46,051 bases of DNA. Source: Rhizobium sp. Q54. GTDB taxonomy: Bacteria; Pseudomonadota; Alphaproteobacteria; Rhizobiales; Xanthobacteraceae. A program made the position numbers and the translations under genes. Below, in pieces: positions 7,897-17,600 of this stretch. The notes under the pieces were generated by a model. The model was not told the origin of the DNA. It saw nothing but the letters and a program-made list of their open reading frames with translations, and searched no databases. Positions within the stretch are counted from its first letter, which is position 1; each line of letters starts with the position of its first letter. The stretch spans positions 1-46,051 of the forward strand of contig CAMAUC010000019.1 of NCBI GenBank assembly GCA_945861265.1. Direction: 5' to 3'.

Positions 7897-8897
7897 TGAA
7901 GAATCGCGGCCACATGTTTCTGCTGCTGGCGATCGCGGTGAGCGCGCTGGCGACCTTGTTTTTTGGTTTGCGCAGTTATGGCTCCTTGCAACTGCTGCGG
8001 TCGGCCTATGAAGCCGGCCGGCCGCAGCTCAGCAGCGTCCGCGCCTGGATGACGCTCGAACATGTCGCCGTAACCTATCGCGTGCCGCTCACCGAGTTGA
8101 TCCCGCGCCTCGATTTGCCGACTGACACCAAACGCGACGACAGCCTGAAAGACATTGCCGACAGACGCGGGGTTGGACGTTTCGACTTTGTGCGCCAGGT
8201 GCAACGCGCGCTCGGGCAATCGGCGCCGCTCCCCAATGACGCCGCCGACAAAACGCAAAACGGATGGCTTGGCCGGCTGACGGACGCTGTCCTGACCGCT
8301 GTGCTCGCTTATGGCTATCCGGCTTTTGCGGCGACGCTGCTCATGGGTGCGCTCGGCTTGCCGCTGCCAACCGGGCTGGTCGCCATTCTCGCCGGATCGC
8401 TCGCTGCGCTCGGTCGCATCGACCTGATCCCGGCCGCGGCAATCGCGGTCACCGCCTCGCTCGGCGGCGATATGCTGGCCTATCTGATCGGACGCACAGT
8501 CAACGAACGCTTTCTCGTCCGCCACGGCCGCCTGCTCGGCCTTTCGCCCGCGCGGCGGCAGCACGCGCAGTCTTTGTTTGCGCGTTGGGGCGGACTGACA
8601 GTCGTATTCTCGCGCACGCTCGTGTCGCATTTGAGTTCGTTCACCAGTCTGCTGGCGGGACTGAGCCGATATAATATGCTGTCGTTCCTGTTATTCTCAG
8701 CAATCGGCCGCCTGTTATGGACCTCGCTCTATATCGGTGTCGGCTATGGCGTCGGCAGCAATATCGACGCAGCCGGTCAGTTTCTCGGCAATCTGAGCGG
8801 GCTCCTGGCGGCGCTCGCGGTACTCTTGGTGTCGGCCGCCTACCGAGCCGGTTTTATGCGATCGGAAATCGGCGCGGGATCCGCGAAAGAAAGTTAG
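7896..8897 (+). CDS. DedA/SNARE-associated family membrane protein with extra N-terminal domain
   Basis: A 333-residue membrane protein. Residues 6-26 form an N-terminal hydrophobic segment. The segment 40-115 is soluble and probably periplasmic, unlike typical DedA proteins. From about 130 the sequence follows the DedA/VTT pattern: paired helices around GLPLPTGLVAILAGSLAALG, a Gly-rich turn ASLGGDMLAYLIGR, an Arg in FSRTLVSHLSSFTSLLAGLS, and C-terminal helices. DedA proteins act as lipid scramblases/flippases or affect proton-motive force. Coupled to yidD by the TGATG overlap. The unusual feature is the 75-residue soluble insertion before the core. Confidence 0.8.
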   Translation: MKNRGHMFLLLAIAVSALATLFFGLRSYGSLQLLRSAYEAGRPQLSSVRAWMTLEHVAVTYRVPLTELIPRLDLPTDTKRDDSLKDIADRRGVGRFDFVRQVQRALGQSAPLPNDAADKTQNGWLGRLTDAVLTAVLAYGYPAFAATLLMGALGLPLPTGLVAILAGSLAALGRIDLIPAAAIAVTASLGGDMLAYLIGRTVNERFLVRHGRLLGLSPARRQHAQSLFARWGGLTVVFSRTLVSHLSSFTSLLAGLSRYNMLSFLLFSAIGRLLWTSLYIGVGYGVGSNIDAAGQFLGNLSGLLAALAVLLVSAAYRAGFMRSEIGAGSAKES

Positions 8898-8978
8898 CCT
8901 CTCGCGCGCGGCCAAAACCGGGTGGACAGCGCCACGCCGGTCGCTTCTATTGGCGGCACTCGCCCGCAAGGATTCGCA

Positions 8979-9899
8979 ATGCTCTCGCCCGCCCTGACAA
9001 TCAATCGCCAATCCTGGCTACTCTTGATAATCCTGTCGGTGCTATGGGGCGGCTCGTTCTTTTTCGTCGCCGTCGCGCTGCGCGAACTGCCGCCGATGAC
9101 TTTGGCGCTGGCGCGCGTCGCTTTCGCCGCGGCGTTTATTTATCCGATTTTCAAGATGCAGGGCGGCCGCCTGCCGGCGACTTTCGCCGGCTGGCGGCCC
9201 TTCATCGTGATGGGCCTGTTCAACAACATCATTCCGTTCTCGCTGATCTTTGCCGGTCAGGCCCGCATCGCCAGCGGGCTTGCCTCCGTGCTCAATGCGA
9301 CCACGCCCCTGTTCGCGCTTCTGGTGCTGGCCTCCTTTGGCGAGGAAAAACTGATCCTGCGCCGCGTCGTTGGCGTGCTGATCGGGCTTGCGGGAGTCTA
9401 TGTGCTGCGCGATCCGGATCTGGCGCCGACCGAAGGCCAGACCGTCGGCATGCTGCTGTGCCTTGGCGGCGCGTTGAGCTATGGCTTTGCCGGATTGTGG
9501 GGCCGGCGCAACTTCAACAAGGTGCCGCCTTTGACCACCACGACCTGCCAGCTCATTTCGTCGAGCGTCATCATGGCGATCATTGCCGGCGCCGCCGATC
9601 GGCCGTGGCAGCTGCCGATGCCGGGCCTAACGACCTGGAGCGCCGTCGTCGGGCTGGCGGCACTGTCGACCGCGCTCGGCTATATTCTATTTTTCAGAAT
9701 CCTGGCGCAGGCCGGCGCCGCCAACGTCATGCTGGTGACGCTGCTGATCCCGGTCACCGCCATTGGCCTCGGCGTGCTGGTGCTGGGCGAGCCACTTTTG
9801 CCGCGCGAAATCGTAGGCGCTTTGGTCATCGCCGCCTCGCTTCTGGTGATCGACGGCCGGGTGCTGGGGTGGGCCAGAGGGCGCCTAGCGAAGCGCTAA
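8979..9899 (+). CDS. EamA/DMT-superfamily transporter (RhaT-like)
   Basis: A 306-residue inner-membrane protein with about ten hydrophobic segments arranged as two EamA repeats, residues about 12-140 and 155-290. Typical repeat starts are [17 protein letters not shown] and [17 protein letters not shown], and each half ends with a charged loop ([18 protein letters not shown]). Members export metabolites or amino acids; the substrate is unknown. Start ATG 8979 follows AAGGATTCGC. Lies 81 bp after the DedA gene and 97 bp before thrS. Confidence 0.87.
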   Translation: MLSPALTINRQSWLLLIILSVLWGGSFFFVAVALRELPPMTLALARVAFAAAFIYPIFKMQGGRLPATFAGWRPFIVMGLFNNIIPFSLIFAGQARIASGLASVLNATTPLFALLVLASFGEEKLILRRVVGVLIGLAGVYVLRDPDLAPTEGQTVGMLLCLGGALSYGFAGLWGRRNFNKVPPLTTTTCQLISSSVIMAIIAGAADRPWQLPMPGLTTWSAVVGLAALSTALGYILFFRILAQAGAANVMLVTLLIPVTAIGLGVLVLGEPLLPREIVGALVIAASLLVIDGRVLGWARGRLAKR

Positions 9900-9954
9900 A
9901 ACCATATTGCACCGGCCGATTCGCCTGCTATATCGGGTTCCAAATCTACGCTTA

Positions 9955-9972
9955 CCCACGCTCGTTCGTGGG
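9955..9972 (+). promoter_or_regulatory. hairpin in the thrS leader
   Basis: CCCACG-CTCGTT-CGTGGG forms a perfect 6-bp stem ending 12 bp before the AAGGAG ribosome-binding site of thrS. It could mask or time initiation. I see no T-box features and no operator-like copy of a tRNA-Thr arm. Confidence 0.3.
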
Positions 9973-9996
9973 AGTGAGCTTAAAGGAGACAAGACC

Positions 9997-11958
9997 ATGG
10001 TCGCCCTGACCTTTCCCGACGGCGCACGCCGCGACTACCCCGACGGTATTACCGGCCTCGATATCGCCAAGGGCATTTCGCCCTCTTTGGCCAAGCGCAC
10101 CGTTGCGATGGCGCTCGACGGCGTCGTCGTCGACCTCGCCGACGCTATCGAGAAAGATGCCAAAATCGAATTCGTCTCGCGCGAAGACCCGCGCGCGCTG
10201 GAGCTGATCCGGCACGACACCGCGCACGTTCTGGCTGAGGCCGTGCAGGCGCTGTGGCCCGGCACGCAGGTGACCATCGGCCCGGTGATCGAGAACGGCT
10301 TCTATTACGACTTCGCGCGCAACCAGCCATTCACGCCGGAAGACCTGCCCGTCATCGAAAAAAAGATGAAGGAGATCATCGCCCGCGATAAACCCTTCAC
10401 CAAGGAAATCTGGTCGCGCGACGACGCCAAGAAGGTGTTCGCCGACAAGGGCGAGAACTACAAGGTCGAGCTGATCGACGCCATTCCGGCCGACCAGTCC
10501 TTGAAAATCTACAAGCAAGGCGACTGGTTCGATCTGTGCCGCGGTCCGCACATGACCTCGACCGGCAAGATCGGCACGGCTTTCAAGCTCATGAAAATCG
10601 CCGGCGCCTATTGGCGCGGTGACTCGAACAATCCGATGCTGTCGCGCATATACGGCACGGCTTTCGCCAAGCAGGAAGAACTCGACACCTACATCAAGAA
10701 CATGGAAGAGGCCGAGAAGCGCGACCACCGCAAGTTAGGGCGCGAGATGGACCTGTTCCACTTCCAGGAAGAAGGCCCCGGCACCGTGTTCTGGCATGCC
10801 AATGGCTGGACCATCTTCCAGGAGATCGTCGCCTATATGCGCCGGCGCTTGCGCGGCAATTATCAGGAAGTCAACGCGCCGCAGATGCTCGACAAGTCGC
10901 TGTGGGAGACGTCGGGGCACTGGGGCTGGTTCCGCGAGAACATGTTCCAGGCGACCTCGGCCGGCGACGACACCGAGGACGAGCGCGTCTACGCCATCAA
11001 GCCGATGAACTGCCCCGGACATATCCAGATTTTCAAGCACGGCCTGAAGTCGTATCGCGATCTGCCGCTGCGCATGGCCGAGTTCGGCATCGTGCATCGG
11101 TACGAGCCGTCCGGCGCGATGCATGGCCTGTTGCGCGTGCGCGCTTTCACGCAGGACGATGCGCATATCTTCTGCACCGAGGACCAGATGGCGGCCGAGT
11201 GCATGGCGATCAACGATCTGATCCTGTCGACCTACTCTGACTTCGGCTTCACCGGCGATCTCACCGTCAAACTGTCGACGCGGCCGGAAAAGCGCGTCGG
11301 CTCGGACGCGGCGTGGGATCACGCCGAAAACATCATGCAGAACGTGCTCAAGCGCATCGAAGCCGAAGGCGGCAATCGTATCAAGACCGCGATCAATCCC
11401 GGCGAAGGCGCATTCTACGGTCCTAAATTCGAATATGTGCTGCGCGACGCCATCGGCCGCGACTGGCAATGCGGCACCACGCAGGTCGATTTCAATTTGC
11501 CGGAACGCTTCGACGCTTTTTATATCGCCGCCGACGGCTCAAAGAAGCCGCCGGTGATGATCCACCGCGCCATCTGCGGCTCGATGGAACGCTTCCTCGG
11601 CGTCGTCCTCGAACACTATGCTGGGCACCTGCCGCTGTGGCTGGCGCCGAAGCAGGCCGTCGTCTGCACCATCACCTCGGATGCCGACGACTATGCTTCC
11701 GAAGTGGCCGCCGCCGCGCGCAAGCTCGGCCTGCGCGTCGATGCCGATCTGAAGAACGAGAAGATCAATTATAAAGTGCGCGAGCACTCGCTGATGAAGG
11801 TCCCGGCGCTTCTTGTCGTCGGCAAGAAGGAAGCCGAGACCCGCTCGGTGTCGATCCGCAGGCTCGGCAGCGACGGACAGACCGTGCTGCCGCTCGACGA
11901 GGCGCTCAAGACATTGGCGGCGGAAGCGCTGCCGCCGGATTTGAAGCGGGCCGGATAA
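9997..11958 (+). CDS. thrS: threonyl-tRNA synthetase
   Basis: A 653-residue class II aminoacyl-tRNA synthetase of normal bacterial length. Order of domains: TGS (1-62), the tRNA editing/SAD domain with [11 protein letters not shown] (from about residue 70), the catalytic core with the Zn ligand C339 in MNCPGHI, motif 2 region [18 protein letters not shown], motif 3 in [13 protein letters not shown], and the anticodon-binding domain from about 545. It charges tRNA-Thr and edits Ser-tRNA-Thr. Start ATG 9997 follows AAAGGAGACAAGACC. The upstream in-frame start at 9907 would add 30 residues not seen in the family. Confidence 0.98.
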   Translation: MVALTFPDGARRDYPDGITGLDIAKGISPSLAKRTVAMALDGVVVDLADAIEKDAKIEFVSREDPRALELIRHDTAHVLAEAVQALWPGTQVTIGPVIENGFYYDFARNQPFTPEDLPVIEKKMKEIIARDKPFTKEIWSRDDAKKVFADKGENYKVELIDAIPADQSLKIYKQGDWFDLCRGPHMTSTGKIGTAFKLMKIAGAYWRGDSNNPMLSRIYGTAFAKQEELDTYIKNMEEAEKRDHRKLGREMDLFHFQEEGPGTVFWHANGWTIFQEIVAYMRRRLRGNYQEVNAPQMLDKSLWETSGHWGWFRENMFQATSAGDDTEDERVYAIKPMNCPGHIQIFKHGLKSYRDLPLRMAEFGIVHRYEPSGAMHGLLRVRAFTQDDAHIFCTEDQMAAECMAINDLILSTYSDFGFTGDLTVKLSTRPEKRVGSDAAWDHAENIMQNVLKRIEAEGGNRIKTAINPGEGAFYGPKFEYVLRDAIGRDWQCGTTQVDFNLPERFDAFYIAADGSKKPPVMIHRAICGSMERFLGVVLEHYAGHLPLWLAPKQAVVCTITSDADDYASEVAAAARKLGLRVDADLKNEKINYKVREHSLMKVPALLVVGKKEAETRSVSIRRLGSDGQTVLPLDEALKTLAAEALPPDLKRAG

Positions 11959-11969
11959 CGCGGCCCGCT
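11945..11969. terminator. bidirectional hairpin between thrS and the cytochrome gene
   Basis: AGCGGGCC and GGCCCGCT pair perfectly (8 bp) around a 9-nt loop. The hairpin overlaps the 3' ends and stop codons of both convergent genes. It lacks a long T tract, but its position suggests a shared terminator. Confidence 0.5.
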
Positions 11970-12282
11970 ACTTCCCCTGGCTTTTGATATATTCGGCGAT
12001 ATCCGCCGCCTCGGCCCGCGACAGGTTCATGTCCGGCATTTTCGGGTGCGGCAGCAACAGGAACAGCGCCAGCTTCGACGTGTCGAGGTCGGGCGTCTTG
12101 CCGATCGCGGAGAACGGCGGCGCCTGGCCGCCGGCGCTTTGCTGGTCGGCCGCGACGACATGACAAGTGGCGCACCAGCGCTTGGCCAGGGTTGCGCCCT
12201 GCTCCGCGTCGGCCGCGAGCGCGCCATGCGATAGACCGACGACGGTTGTCAGTGAAAGCATCACAGTGGACATGCGAATCAT
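11968..12282 (-). CDS. small exported class I cytochrome c
   Basis: A 104-residue protein with a signal peptide (about 1-23, ending ALA) and one heme c motif CATCH; the distal methionine is in HPKMPDMNLS, and AADIAEYIKSQGK forms the usual C-terminal helix. This is the size of a soluble periplasmic electron carrier. The partner is unknown: no oxidase or dehydrogenase gene is adjacent. Start ATG 12282 is supported by GAGG eight bases upstream; ATG 12273 is an alternative. Confidence 0.9.
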   Translation of the reverse strand: MIRMSTVMLSLTTVVGLSHGALAADAEQGATLAKRWCATCHVVAADQQSAGGQAPPFSAIGKTPDLDTSKLALFLLLPHPKMPDMNLSRAEAADIAEYIKSQGK

Positions 12283-12358
12283 CGGTAAAACCTCGACCTG
12301 TTGGAGAACGCGCAATGTATCAGATAGCGTGGGCCTTGTCGCAGTGACTTATATCAAA

Positions 12359-12386
12359 GGCTTTGGATCAATGGCTTTGGATCAAT
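12359..12386. repeat. 14-bp unit in two exact tandem copies
   Basis: The unit GGCTTTGGATCAAT occurs twice in direct contact and continues with GGC. The second copy contains the stop codon (TGA, minus strand) of otsA, so the duplication straddles the gene end. It probably arose by slippage. Confidence 0.8.
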
Positions 12387-13785
12387 GGCCGTCCGGCAAT
12401 GCTCCCGACGCTGCGCCCCGGGGCCTTTCCAGCACGCCGAGAAAGCGCTCCGCCCACTGGCTCAGATCGTTCTGCTTTAAAACGCGATAATTGGCGGCGT
12501 GCCGTTGCACGCGCTCGTCGAGCGGCATCGCCAGAGCGCGATCGATGGCGATGGCGACGCCTTCGGAATCGTAAGGATTGACCAGCAAGGCGGCGCTGCA
12601 TTCGCGCGCAGCGCCGGCAAAGCGCGACAGGATCAGCACGCCGGGATCGTCCGGGTTTTGCGCCGCGATGTATTCCTTCGCCACCAGATTCATGCCGTCC
12701 CGCAGTGGCGTCACCAGGCCGGCGCGCGCGGCGCGATACAGCCCGGCAAGCGCGGTGCGTCTATGCGCCTTGTTGATGTAACGCACAGGCGTCCACGAAG
12801 CCTCGCCATAGGCGCCGTTGATGCGTCCGACTTTTTCGCCGACTTGCCGGCCGAGATTGGCATATTCCTCGATATCGGTCCGGCTGCGCGGCGTGATCTG
12901 CAAATAGGTCACCTGGCCGCGCCAACGCGGAAAATTGGTCAGCAACCGTTCGAATGCATCCATGCGCTCAGGGATGCCCTTGCTGTAATCGAGCCGGTCG
13001 ACGCCGATGATCATCGCGCGTCCCGACAGGCTGCCCATCACCTCGCGCACGAAGGTGGAATCGACGGCGCGGCGCGCCAATCGCTGGAATGCATCGGTCT
13101 CGACGCCGACCGGAAAAACACCGAGCCGCACATCGCCTTCGTCGAAGGCAAAACTGTCGGCGTCGAGCCGCCGCAAGCCGCGCTCGTTGGCGAGATAACG
13201 GGCGAAATTGGCGGCGTCGGTCTCGGTCTGGAAGCCAACCAAATTGTAATAGCCGAGCGACGGGATGAGTTGCTCGTGATTGGGCAGCGCCGTCACGATT
13301 TCTTCCGGCGGAAACGGAACATGGATGAAGAAGCCGATTTTGTTCTTGTGCCCGCGCTCGCGCAACGCCTTGGCCAGCGGCATCAAATGATAGTCATGCA
13401 CCCAGATGACGTCGTCCGGACGCAATATCTTCTCCAGATTTTTGGCGAAAAACCCATTGACCCTGAAGTAGCCGCCAAGATCACGGCGCGTGAATTCGGC
13501 GAGATCGAGCCGGTAGTGCAGGATCGGCCACAACACGCGGTTGGCAAAGCCGTTGTAGAATTCCTCGTAATCGTCCTTTTGCAGATCGACCGTGACATAG
13601 GACACGTTGTCCTTGTCGAGTGTCCGCGCCGGCTCCGGCGCGCCGTCGGACACACGTCCGCTCCAGCCGAACCAGACGCCGCCGCGCCGTTTGAGCGCCG
13701 GACGAATAGCAACCTCCAGCCCGCCGGCGCGCGCGCTGCCATCAGGTATGCCAACTCGGTTGGAAACTACGACGAGCCGCGCCAA
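12382..13785 (-). CDS. otsA: trehalose-6-phosphate synthase (GT20)
   Basis: A 467-residue retaining glycosyltransferase making trehalose-6-phosphate from UDP-glucose and glucose-6-phosphate. Family blocks are all present: VVVSNRVG at the N-terminus, [54 protein letters not shown] and the UDP-glucose site [18 protein letters not shown]. No ATG precedes the conserved N-terminus. A TTG at 13785 preceded by GGGGAG (seven-base spacing) gives [12 protein letters not shown], the expected start. It overlaps the upstream GH15 gene by 19 bp, which implies translational coupling. Confidence 0.95.
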   Translation of the reverse strand: MARLVVVSNRVGIPDGSARAGGLEVAIRPALKRRGGVWFGWSGRVSDGAPEPARTLDKDNVSYVTVDLQKDDYEEFYNGFANRVLWPILHYRLDLAEFTRRDLGGYFRVNGFFAKNLEKILRPDDVIWVHDYHLMPLAKALRERGHKNKIGFFIHVPFPPEEIVTALPNHEQLIPSLGYYNLVGFQTETDAANFARYLANERGLRRLDADSFAFDEGDVRLGVFPVGVETDAFQRLARRAVDSTFVREVMGSLSGRAMIIGVDRLDYSKGIPERMDAFERLLTNFPRWRGQVTYLQITPRSRTDIEEYANLGRQVGEKVGRINGAYGEASWTPVRYINKAHRRTALAGLYRAARAGLVTPLRDGMNLVAKEYIAAQNPDDPGVLILSRFAGAARECSAALLVNPYDSEGVAIAIDRALAMPLDERVQRHAANYRVLKQNDLSQWAERFLGVLERPRGAASGALPDGH

Positions 13786-15563
13786 TACCGGTCTCCCCAA
13801 CTGCGTGACAATTTCATCGCGCTCATGATCAATCCGGCCATCGAATAGGTTTGCGGGAAATTCCCCCACAGCTTTCCGGTCGCCGGATGAATGTCCTCGG
13901 ACAACAGACCGTAACGGTTTCGCATTTTCAGGGCATCGACGAACATGTCGCGGGCTTCGTCGTGCCGCCCGATTTCCCACAACGCATCGACCAGCCAGAA
14001 GCGGCAGATAAGAAAGGCCGTCTCCGGCATGCCGAAATCGTCGGCGGCGACATAACGCATGACGTGATGGCCGCGCCGCAGCTCGCGTTCGATCGCCTCG
14101 ACGGTGGCGACAAAGCGCGGATCGTCGGCGGCGACCAGACCGAGTTCGGACAAGAGCAGCGAGCTGGCATCGAGATCGTCGCCGCCGAAAGCGCCGGAGA
14201 ATGCATTGCGCTTGGCGTTCCACGCCCGCTGCGTAATCTCGTCTCCGAGCCGCATGGCATTGCCGCGCCAGTACGCGGCGCGATCGGCAAGACCGAGATG
14301 GTCGGCAATGGCTTCAAGCCGCTGACATCCGGCCCAGCACATCGCCGCCGAATGCGTATGCACCTGCTGGCGGCCGCGAAATTCCCAGATGCCCGCATCG
14401 GGTTCAAGTGCCAGCCTGGCTGCCTGCTCGCCGAGCGGCTCCAGCGAGCGGAACAGCGCGACGTCGCCGGGCTTCGGCAGCCGGCGGTCGAAAAACATCG
14501 GCGTCGCGGCAAGGATGATACTGCCGTAAACATCGTGCTGCGTCTGATGCACGGCGGCATTGCCGATACGCACCGGCCCGTCGCCGCCATAGCCGGCAAG
14601 CGCGGGTGCGACCCACTCCTCCAGCCTGTCGGTGTGGACGATGCCGTAAAGCGGCCGGATGGTATCGGCGCGCCCGGTCGATATGCTCAGGATGTAGGAG
14701 ATGAACTCTTCCATCGTCCGCGTCGCGCCGATGCGGTTTAGTGCACTGACAACAAAGAATGCATCGCGCAGCCAGCAGTAGCGATAATCCCAGGTGCGTC
14801 CCGATCCCGGGCCTTCCGGAATCGACGTGGTGAGCGCGGCGACGATCGCGCCGGTTTCCTCGAAATTGCACAGCTTGAGCGTGATGGCGGCGCGGATGAT
14901 CTCGTCCTGCCAGTCGATGGAGAAGGCCAGCCGGCGCACCCACTCCTGCCAGTAGTCGAGCGTGCGCCGGTAAAGATCGCGGCACGTGCTCTCAAGCGCG
15001 TGCTCGAACGGCTCGTCGGTGCCGAACACCATATGCACGGGCCTTGTCAGCACGAACGAGGCTTCGTTCTCGATCTGCGAGATCGCCGCGTCCGTTGTGA
15101 GACGCACCGGCACCTCGTCGCGCCAGAAGCGGATATGATTGCTGCCGGTCGAGCGCTGCTCGACCGGCGCGCCGTGCCGATGCGTGACGCGGAAGCGGAT
15201 GGTGATGCGCGGCATGCCGGCGATCGGCTCGACGATGCGCACCAGCTGCGGCGGCCGGAAGGTGCGGCCGAAATTCTGGAAGCGCGGCGCGAAATCGGTC
15301 ACGCGCACCTTGCCGCCCTTGCTGTCGGTCAACTCGGTCACGACCATGGCGGTGTTGCGAATATAATTCGACGTGGATTCGACCTGATCGTCGAGCATCA
15401 CATCGGTGAAGCCTTTTTCCTCGTCGCCCGACAGCAGCCGGCAAAACACCGGATCGCCGTCATAGCGCGGCAGGCACCACCACAAAATCCGTGCGTCCGG
15501 ATTGACCAGGGCGGCGGTGCGCCCATTGCCGATCACGGCGATATCGAGCCCGTAATCCGTCAT
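13767..15563 (-). CDS. GH15 family glycoside hydrolase (glucoamylase/trehalase-like)
   Basis: A 598-residue protein with an N-terminal beta-sandwich (about 1-210) and a GH15 (alpha/alpha)6 barrel. Diagnostic blocks are RTWDYRYCWLRDAFF, HTHSAAMCWAG, LSEDIHPATGKLWGNFPQ and a substrate-site GHHVMRYVAADDFG. GH15 members hydrolyse terminal alpha-glucosidic bonds; some bacterial ones act on trehalose. No signal peptide is seen, so it is cytosolic. Its place between otsB and otsA, 11 bp after otsB and overlapping otsA, suggests trehalose or glucan turnover linked to trehalose synthesis. Whether it is a trehalase is inference from context. Confidence 0.9.
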   Translation of the reverse strand: MTDYGLDIAVIGNGRTAALVNPDARILWWCLPRYDGDPVFCRLLSGDEEKGFTDVMLDDQVESTSNYIRNTAMVVTELTDSKGGKVRVTDFAPRFQNFGRTFRPPQLVRIVEPIAGMPRITIRFRVTHRHGAPVEQRSTGSNHIRFWRDEVPVRLTTDAAISQIENEASFVLTRPVHMVFGTDEPFEHALESTCRDLYRRTLDYWQEWVRRLAFSIDWQDEIIRAAITLKLCNFEETGAIVAALTTSIPEGPGSGRTWDYRYCWLRDAFFVVSALNRIGATRTMEEFISYILSISTGRADTIRPLYGIVHTDRLEEWVAPALAGYGGDGPVRIGNAAVHQTQHDVYGSIILAATPMFFDRRLPKPGDVALFRSLEPLGEQAARLALEPDAGIWEFRGRQQVHTHSAAMCWAGCQRLEAIADHLGLADRAAYWRGNAMRLGDEITQRAWNAKRNAFSGAFGGDDLDASSLLLSELGLVAADDPRFVATVEAIERELRRGHHVMRYVAADDFGMPETAFLICRFWLVDALWEIGRHDEARDMFVDALKMRNRYGLLSEDIHPATGKLWGNFPQTYSMAGLIMSAMKLSRSWGDRYWRGSS

Positions 15564-15574
15564 GCGATTTTAAA

Positions 15575-16360
15575 TTACTCATAGCGGGCGAGCTGCCGCA
15601 GGGCCCGGCGAACCTGAGCCGGAGAGGAGAAAATGCCCGACAGCCCGGAAAAGTTCCGTCCAACCGAAAAACCTTTGCCGCCCAACGCCGGCAACGCCAC
15701 GAAAGCCGCCTCGTCGGTCACGTCGTCGCCGATAAACACCGGCATTCGGCCGCGAAATGGCGCTTGCATCATGAGCGCGCGCACGCCGTCGCCTTTATTG
15801 ATGCCGGGGCGCTTCACCTCGACCATGGCCTTGCCCAGCAGCACCTCGGTCGGCTCCGCGGCAAACGCGGCGCGGCTGGCCTCGACATGGGCGCGCAACC
15901 GGTCTTCCTGTTGCGGCGCCCGGCGGTAATGCAGCGCCACCGAGTAGCCCTTGTCCTCGAAGTCGATACCGGAGCCCGGCGTCGCCGCATCGGTCAGGTG
16001 GCGTCGCATATCGCTCGGCAGATCGTCGATGCGCGAGGCCGCGGCGCCGGCAATGCGCAATTCGGCACCGTGGCCGCCGACCGACGACAAACGCAGCGGT
16101 GCGAAAAGAATGTCGAGATCGCGGATCGGCCGCCCGCTGACCAGCGCCAGCGCGCCGCCGGTCAATCGATCGAGCGCGGCCAGATCGTGCTTGAGCGTAT
16201 CCGGCACATCGACATCGAACGGCGACGGCCCGATGTCGATCAAGGTGCCGTCAACATCGAGGAGGAGCGCGATCGCTCCGGGATCGAATTTGGCAAATTC
16301 GTCCAATGCAGAATTGTTGGCCTGGCAGTCGGCGGTATCGTTCGCAGTGGATTGAGTCAC
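15575..16360 (-). CDS. otsB: trehalose-6-phosphate phosphatase
   Basis: A 261-residue HAD-superfamily phosphatase removing phosphate from trehalose-6-phosphate. HAD motif I is LLLDVDGTLIDI (about residues 32-43; nucleophile Asp and acid Asp), motif II is LALVSGRPIRDLD, the conserved Lys is in KRPGINKGDG, and motif III/IV is PVFIGDDVTDEAAF. A start GTG at 16360 is preceded by GGAAGG. It lies 25 bp after the exported-protein gene and 11 bp before GH15 in the same transcription unit. Confidence 0.94.
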   Translation of the reverse strand: MTQSTANDTADCQANNSALDEFAKFDPGAIALLLDVDGTLIDIGPSPFDVDVPDTLKHDLAALDRLTGGALALVSGRPIRDLDILFAPLRLSSVGGHGAELRIAGAAASRIDDLPSDMRRHLTDAATPGSGIDFEDKGYSVALHYRRAPQQEDRLRAHVEASRAAFAAEPTEVLLGKAMVEVKRPGINKGDGVRALMMQAPFRGRMPVFIGDDVTDEAAFVALPALGGKGFSVGRNFSGLSGIFSSPAQVRRALRQLARYE

Positions 16361-16385
16361 AATCAGCCTTCCAGCGCGGCGGAAT

Positions 16386-17426
16386 TTATTGCGCCATCAC
16401 TTCGACGTCACCATCGACCCCGGTGACAACCTTGAATTCTCGCTCGAACACCTTGCCTTCGTTGCGGGCGATGGCGCGATATTCGCCTTCGCCGAGCACA
16501 ACGCGCGGAAACGCACCGATCGATTCCTTGATGACGTCGCCGCCGGGAGTCAGCACCGACCAAGCCGTGTTTGCTAACGCCTCGCCGCCCTTTTCGTTCA
16601 CCAGCTTGAGCGTGATGACGGCGGCGCGGTGATTGACGACGATATCGGTGAGCTTGCCAGCCTGCACCCTGATGTCGGAGCGCACCTGCGAATTGGCGTC
16701 GCCATAGTTCGACACGATGTAATAAAGCCCTTCCGGCACCATCACCACCGCGCCGGTCATCACATGTTCGGCGATCGGCCGGCGGTCGCCGGCCTCGAAC
16801 TGGCTGCCTTTATAGACGTCGAACGAAATCTGGCCGGCGGGGATCGTCACGTCGCCGACGCGGCCTTCAATGCGCAGGCCGCCGGCCGGCAGATCGAAAT
16901 CCTCGCGCACGGTCGCGCCGCGCAAGGCCACAGGCTTCACCGCGGTGGCGAGGCCGAAGCCGACATGGACAATGTAATTGCCGGATGGCAGCACCAATGT
17001 CGGCGCGGCGGTTTTATCTTCGCGGATCAGCTTGAACGCGCCGCCGGGCTCGGCTTTGCCGGCATAGATGCGCCAGGTCAGACCGCCGGCGATCGGCGGC
17101 GCGTCCTTGCCGAAGCGCGCCGACAGCGAAAGCGCAACCTGGCCGGCCGGCACCATGGGCGTCGGCGGCGGCATCACCATCGGCGTCGCCTGCTGCGGCG
17201 GCGCGGGCGGCGGCGGCACGCCGCCGCCCGGACCGAAGCCCTCGCCGCGGATGGCCGAATTGGGCGACAGCAGCCCGGTCGATGGCGAGGATGAAAACAG
17301 CGAGCCGCCGGACTGCGCCCGGGCCTCGCCGGGACAAATCGCCGCGAAGGCCGCGACCATAAGGCCAGCCCAAACGAATTGCCGGGGCCGGCCGGAAAGA
17401 GCGGCGATTGCGGATGGGCGCGTCAT
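16386..17426 (-). CDS. exported protein of unknown function with Pro-rich linker
   Basis: A 346-residue protein with a signal peptide (about 1-38, ending ARAQ). A Pro/Gly-rich linker with runs such as GGGVPPPPAPP (about 65-95) leads to beta-rich repeats that look like carboxypeptidase-regulatory or transthyretin-like beta sandwiches (for example LPSGNYIVHVGFG and VPEGLYYIVSNYGD). No catalytic motif is seen. Similar exported proteins of unknown role are common in this bacterial group. It is the first gene of a run with otsB, GH15 and otsA, with only 25 bp to otsB, so it may be co-expressed with trehalose synthesis. Confidence 0.7.
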   Translation of the reverse strand: MTRPSAIAALSGRPRQFVWAGLMVAAFAAICPGEARAQSGGSLFSSSPSTGLLSPNSAIRGEGFGPGGGVPPPPAPPQQATPMVMPPPTPMVPAGQVALSLSARFGKDAPPIAGGLTWRIYAGKAEPGGAFKLIREDKTAAPTLVLPSGNYIVHVGFGLATAVKPVALRGATVREDFDLPAGGLRIEGRVGDVTIPAGQISFDVYKGSQFEAGDRRPIAEHVMTGAVVMVPEGLYYIVSNYGDANSQVRSDIRVQAGKLTDIVVNHRAAVITLKLVNEKGGEALANTAWSVLTPGGDVIKESIGAFPRVVLGEGEYRAIARNEGKVFEREFKVVTGVDGDVEVMAQ

Positions 17427-17502
17427 GTCGCCAGCGTTTTCGGCCTAAATCGCGGCGATTTCAAGCCAAATGCGCCCCCGCGGCGATCACCCGCGCAAAC
17501 GG

Positions 17503-17527
17503 AAAAGCCCGGCCCCAAGGGGCCGGC
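17503..17527 (-). terminator. terminator of the cheW/CA/MCP operon
   Basis: On the minus strand CCGGCCCC-TT-GGGGCCGG forms an 8-bp GC stem, followed by GGCTTTTCC. It lies about 75 bp after the MCP stop and before the next minus-strand gene, so it separates the chemotaxis operon from the trehalose operon. Confidence 0.7.
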
Positions 17528-17600
17528 CTCCGCCGTTGGTTTGTGTCCCGATCGGCCGTATGGCCTTACGCGGGAAGCATCTGGAAGGGCTTCTCAGCCA

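Noticed and set aside
9901-9996. T-box riboswitch upstream of thrS
   Set aside because: The leader is too short and lacks T-box motifs; only a 6-bp hairpin is present.
12499-13848. long antisense frames over otsA and other high-GC genes
   Set aside because: Shadow frames from high GC at third positions; the sense frames carry the conserved motifs.
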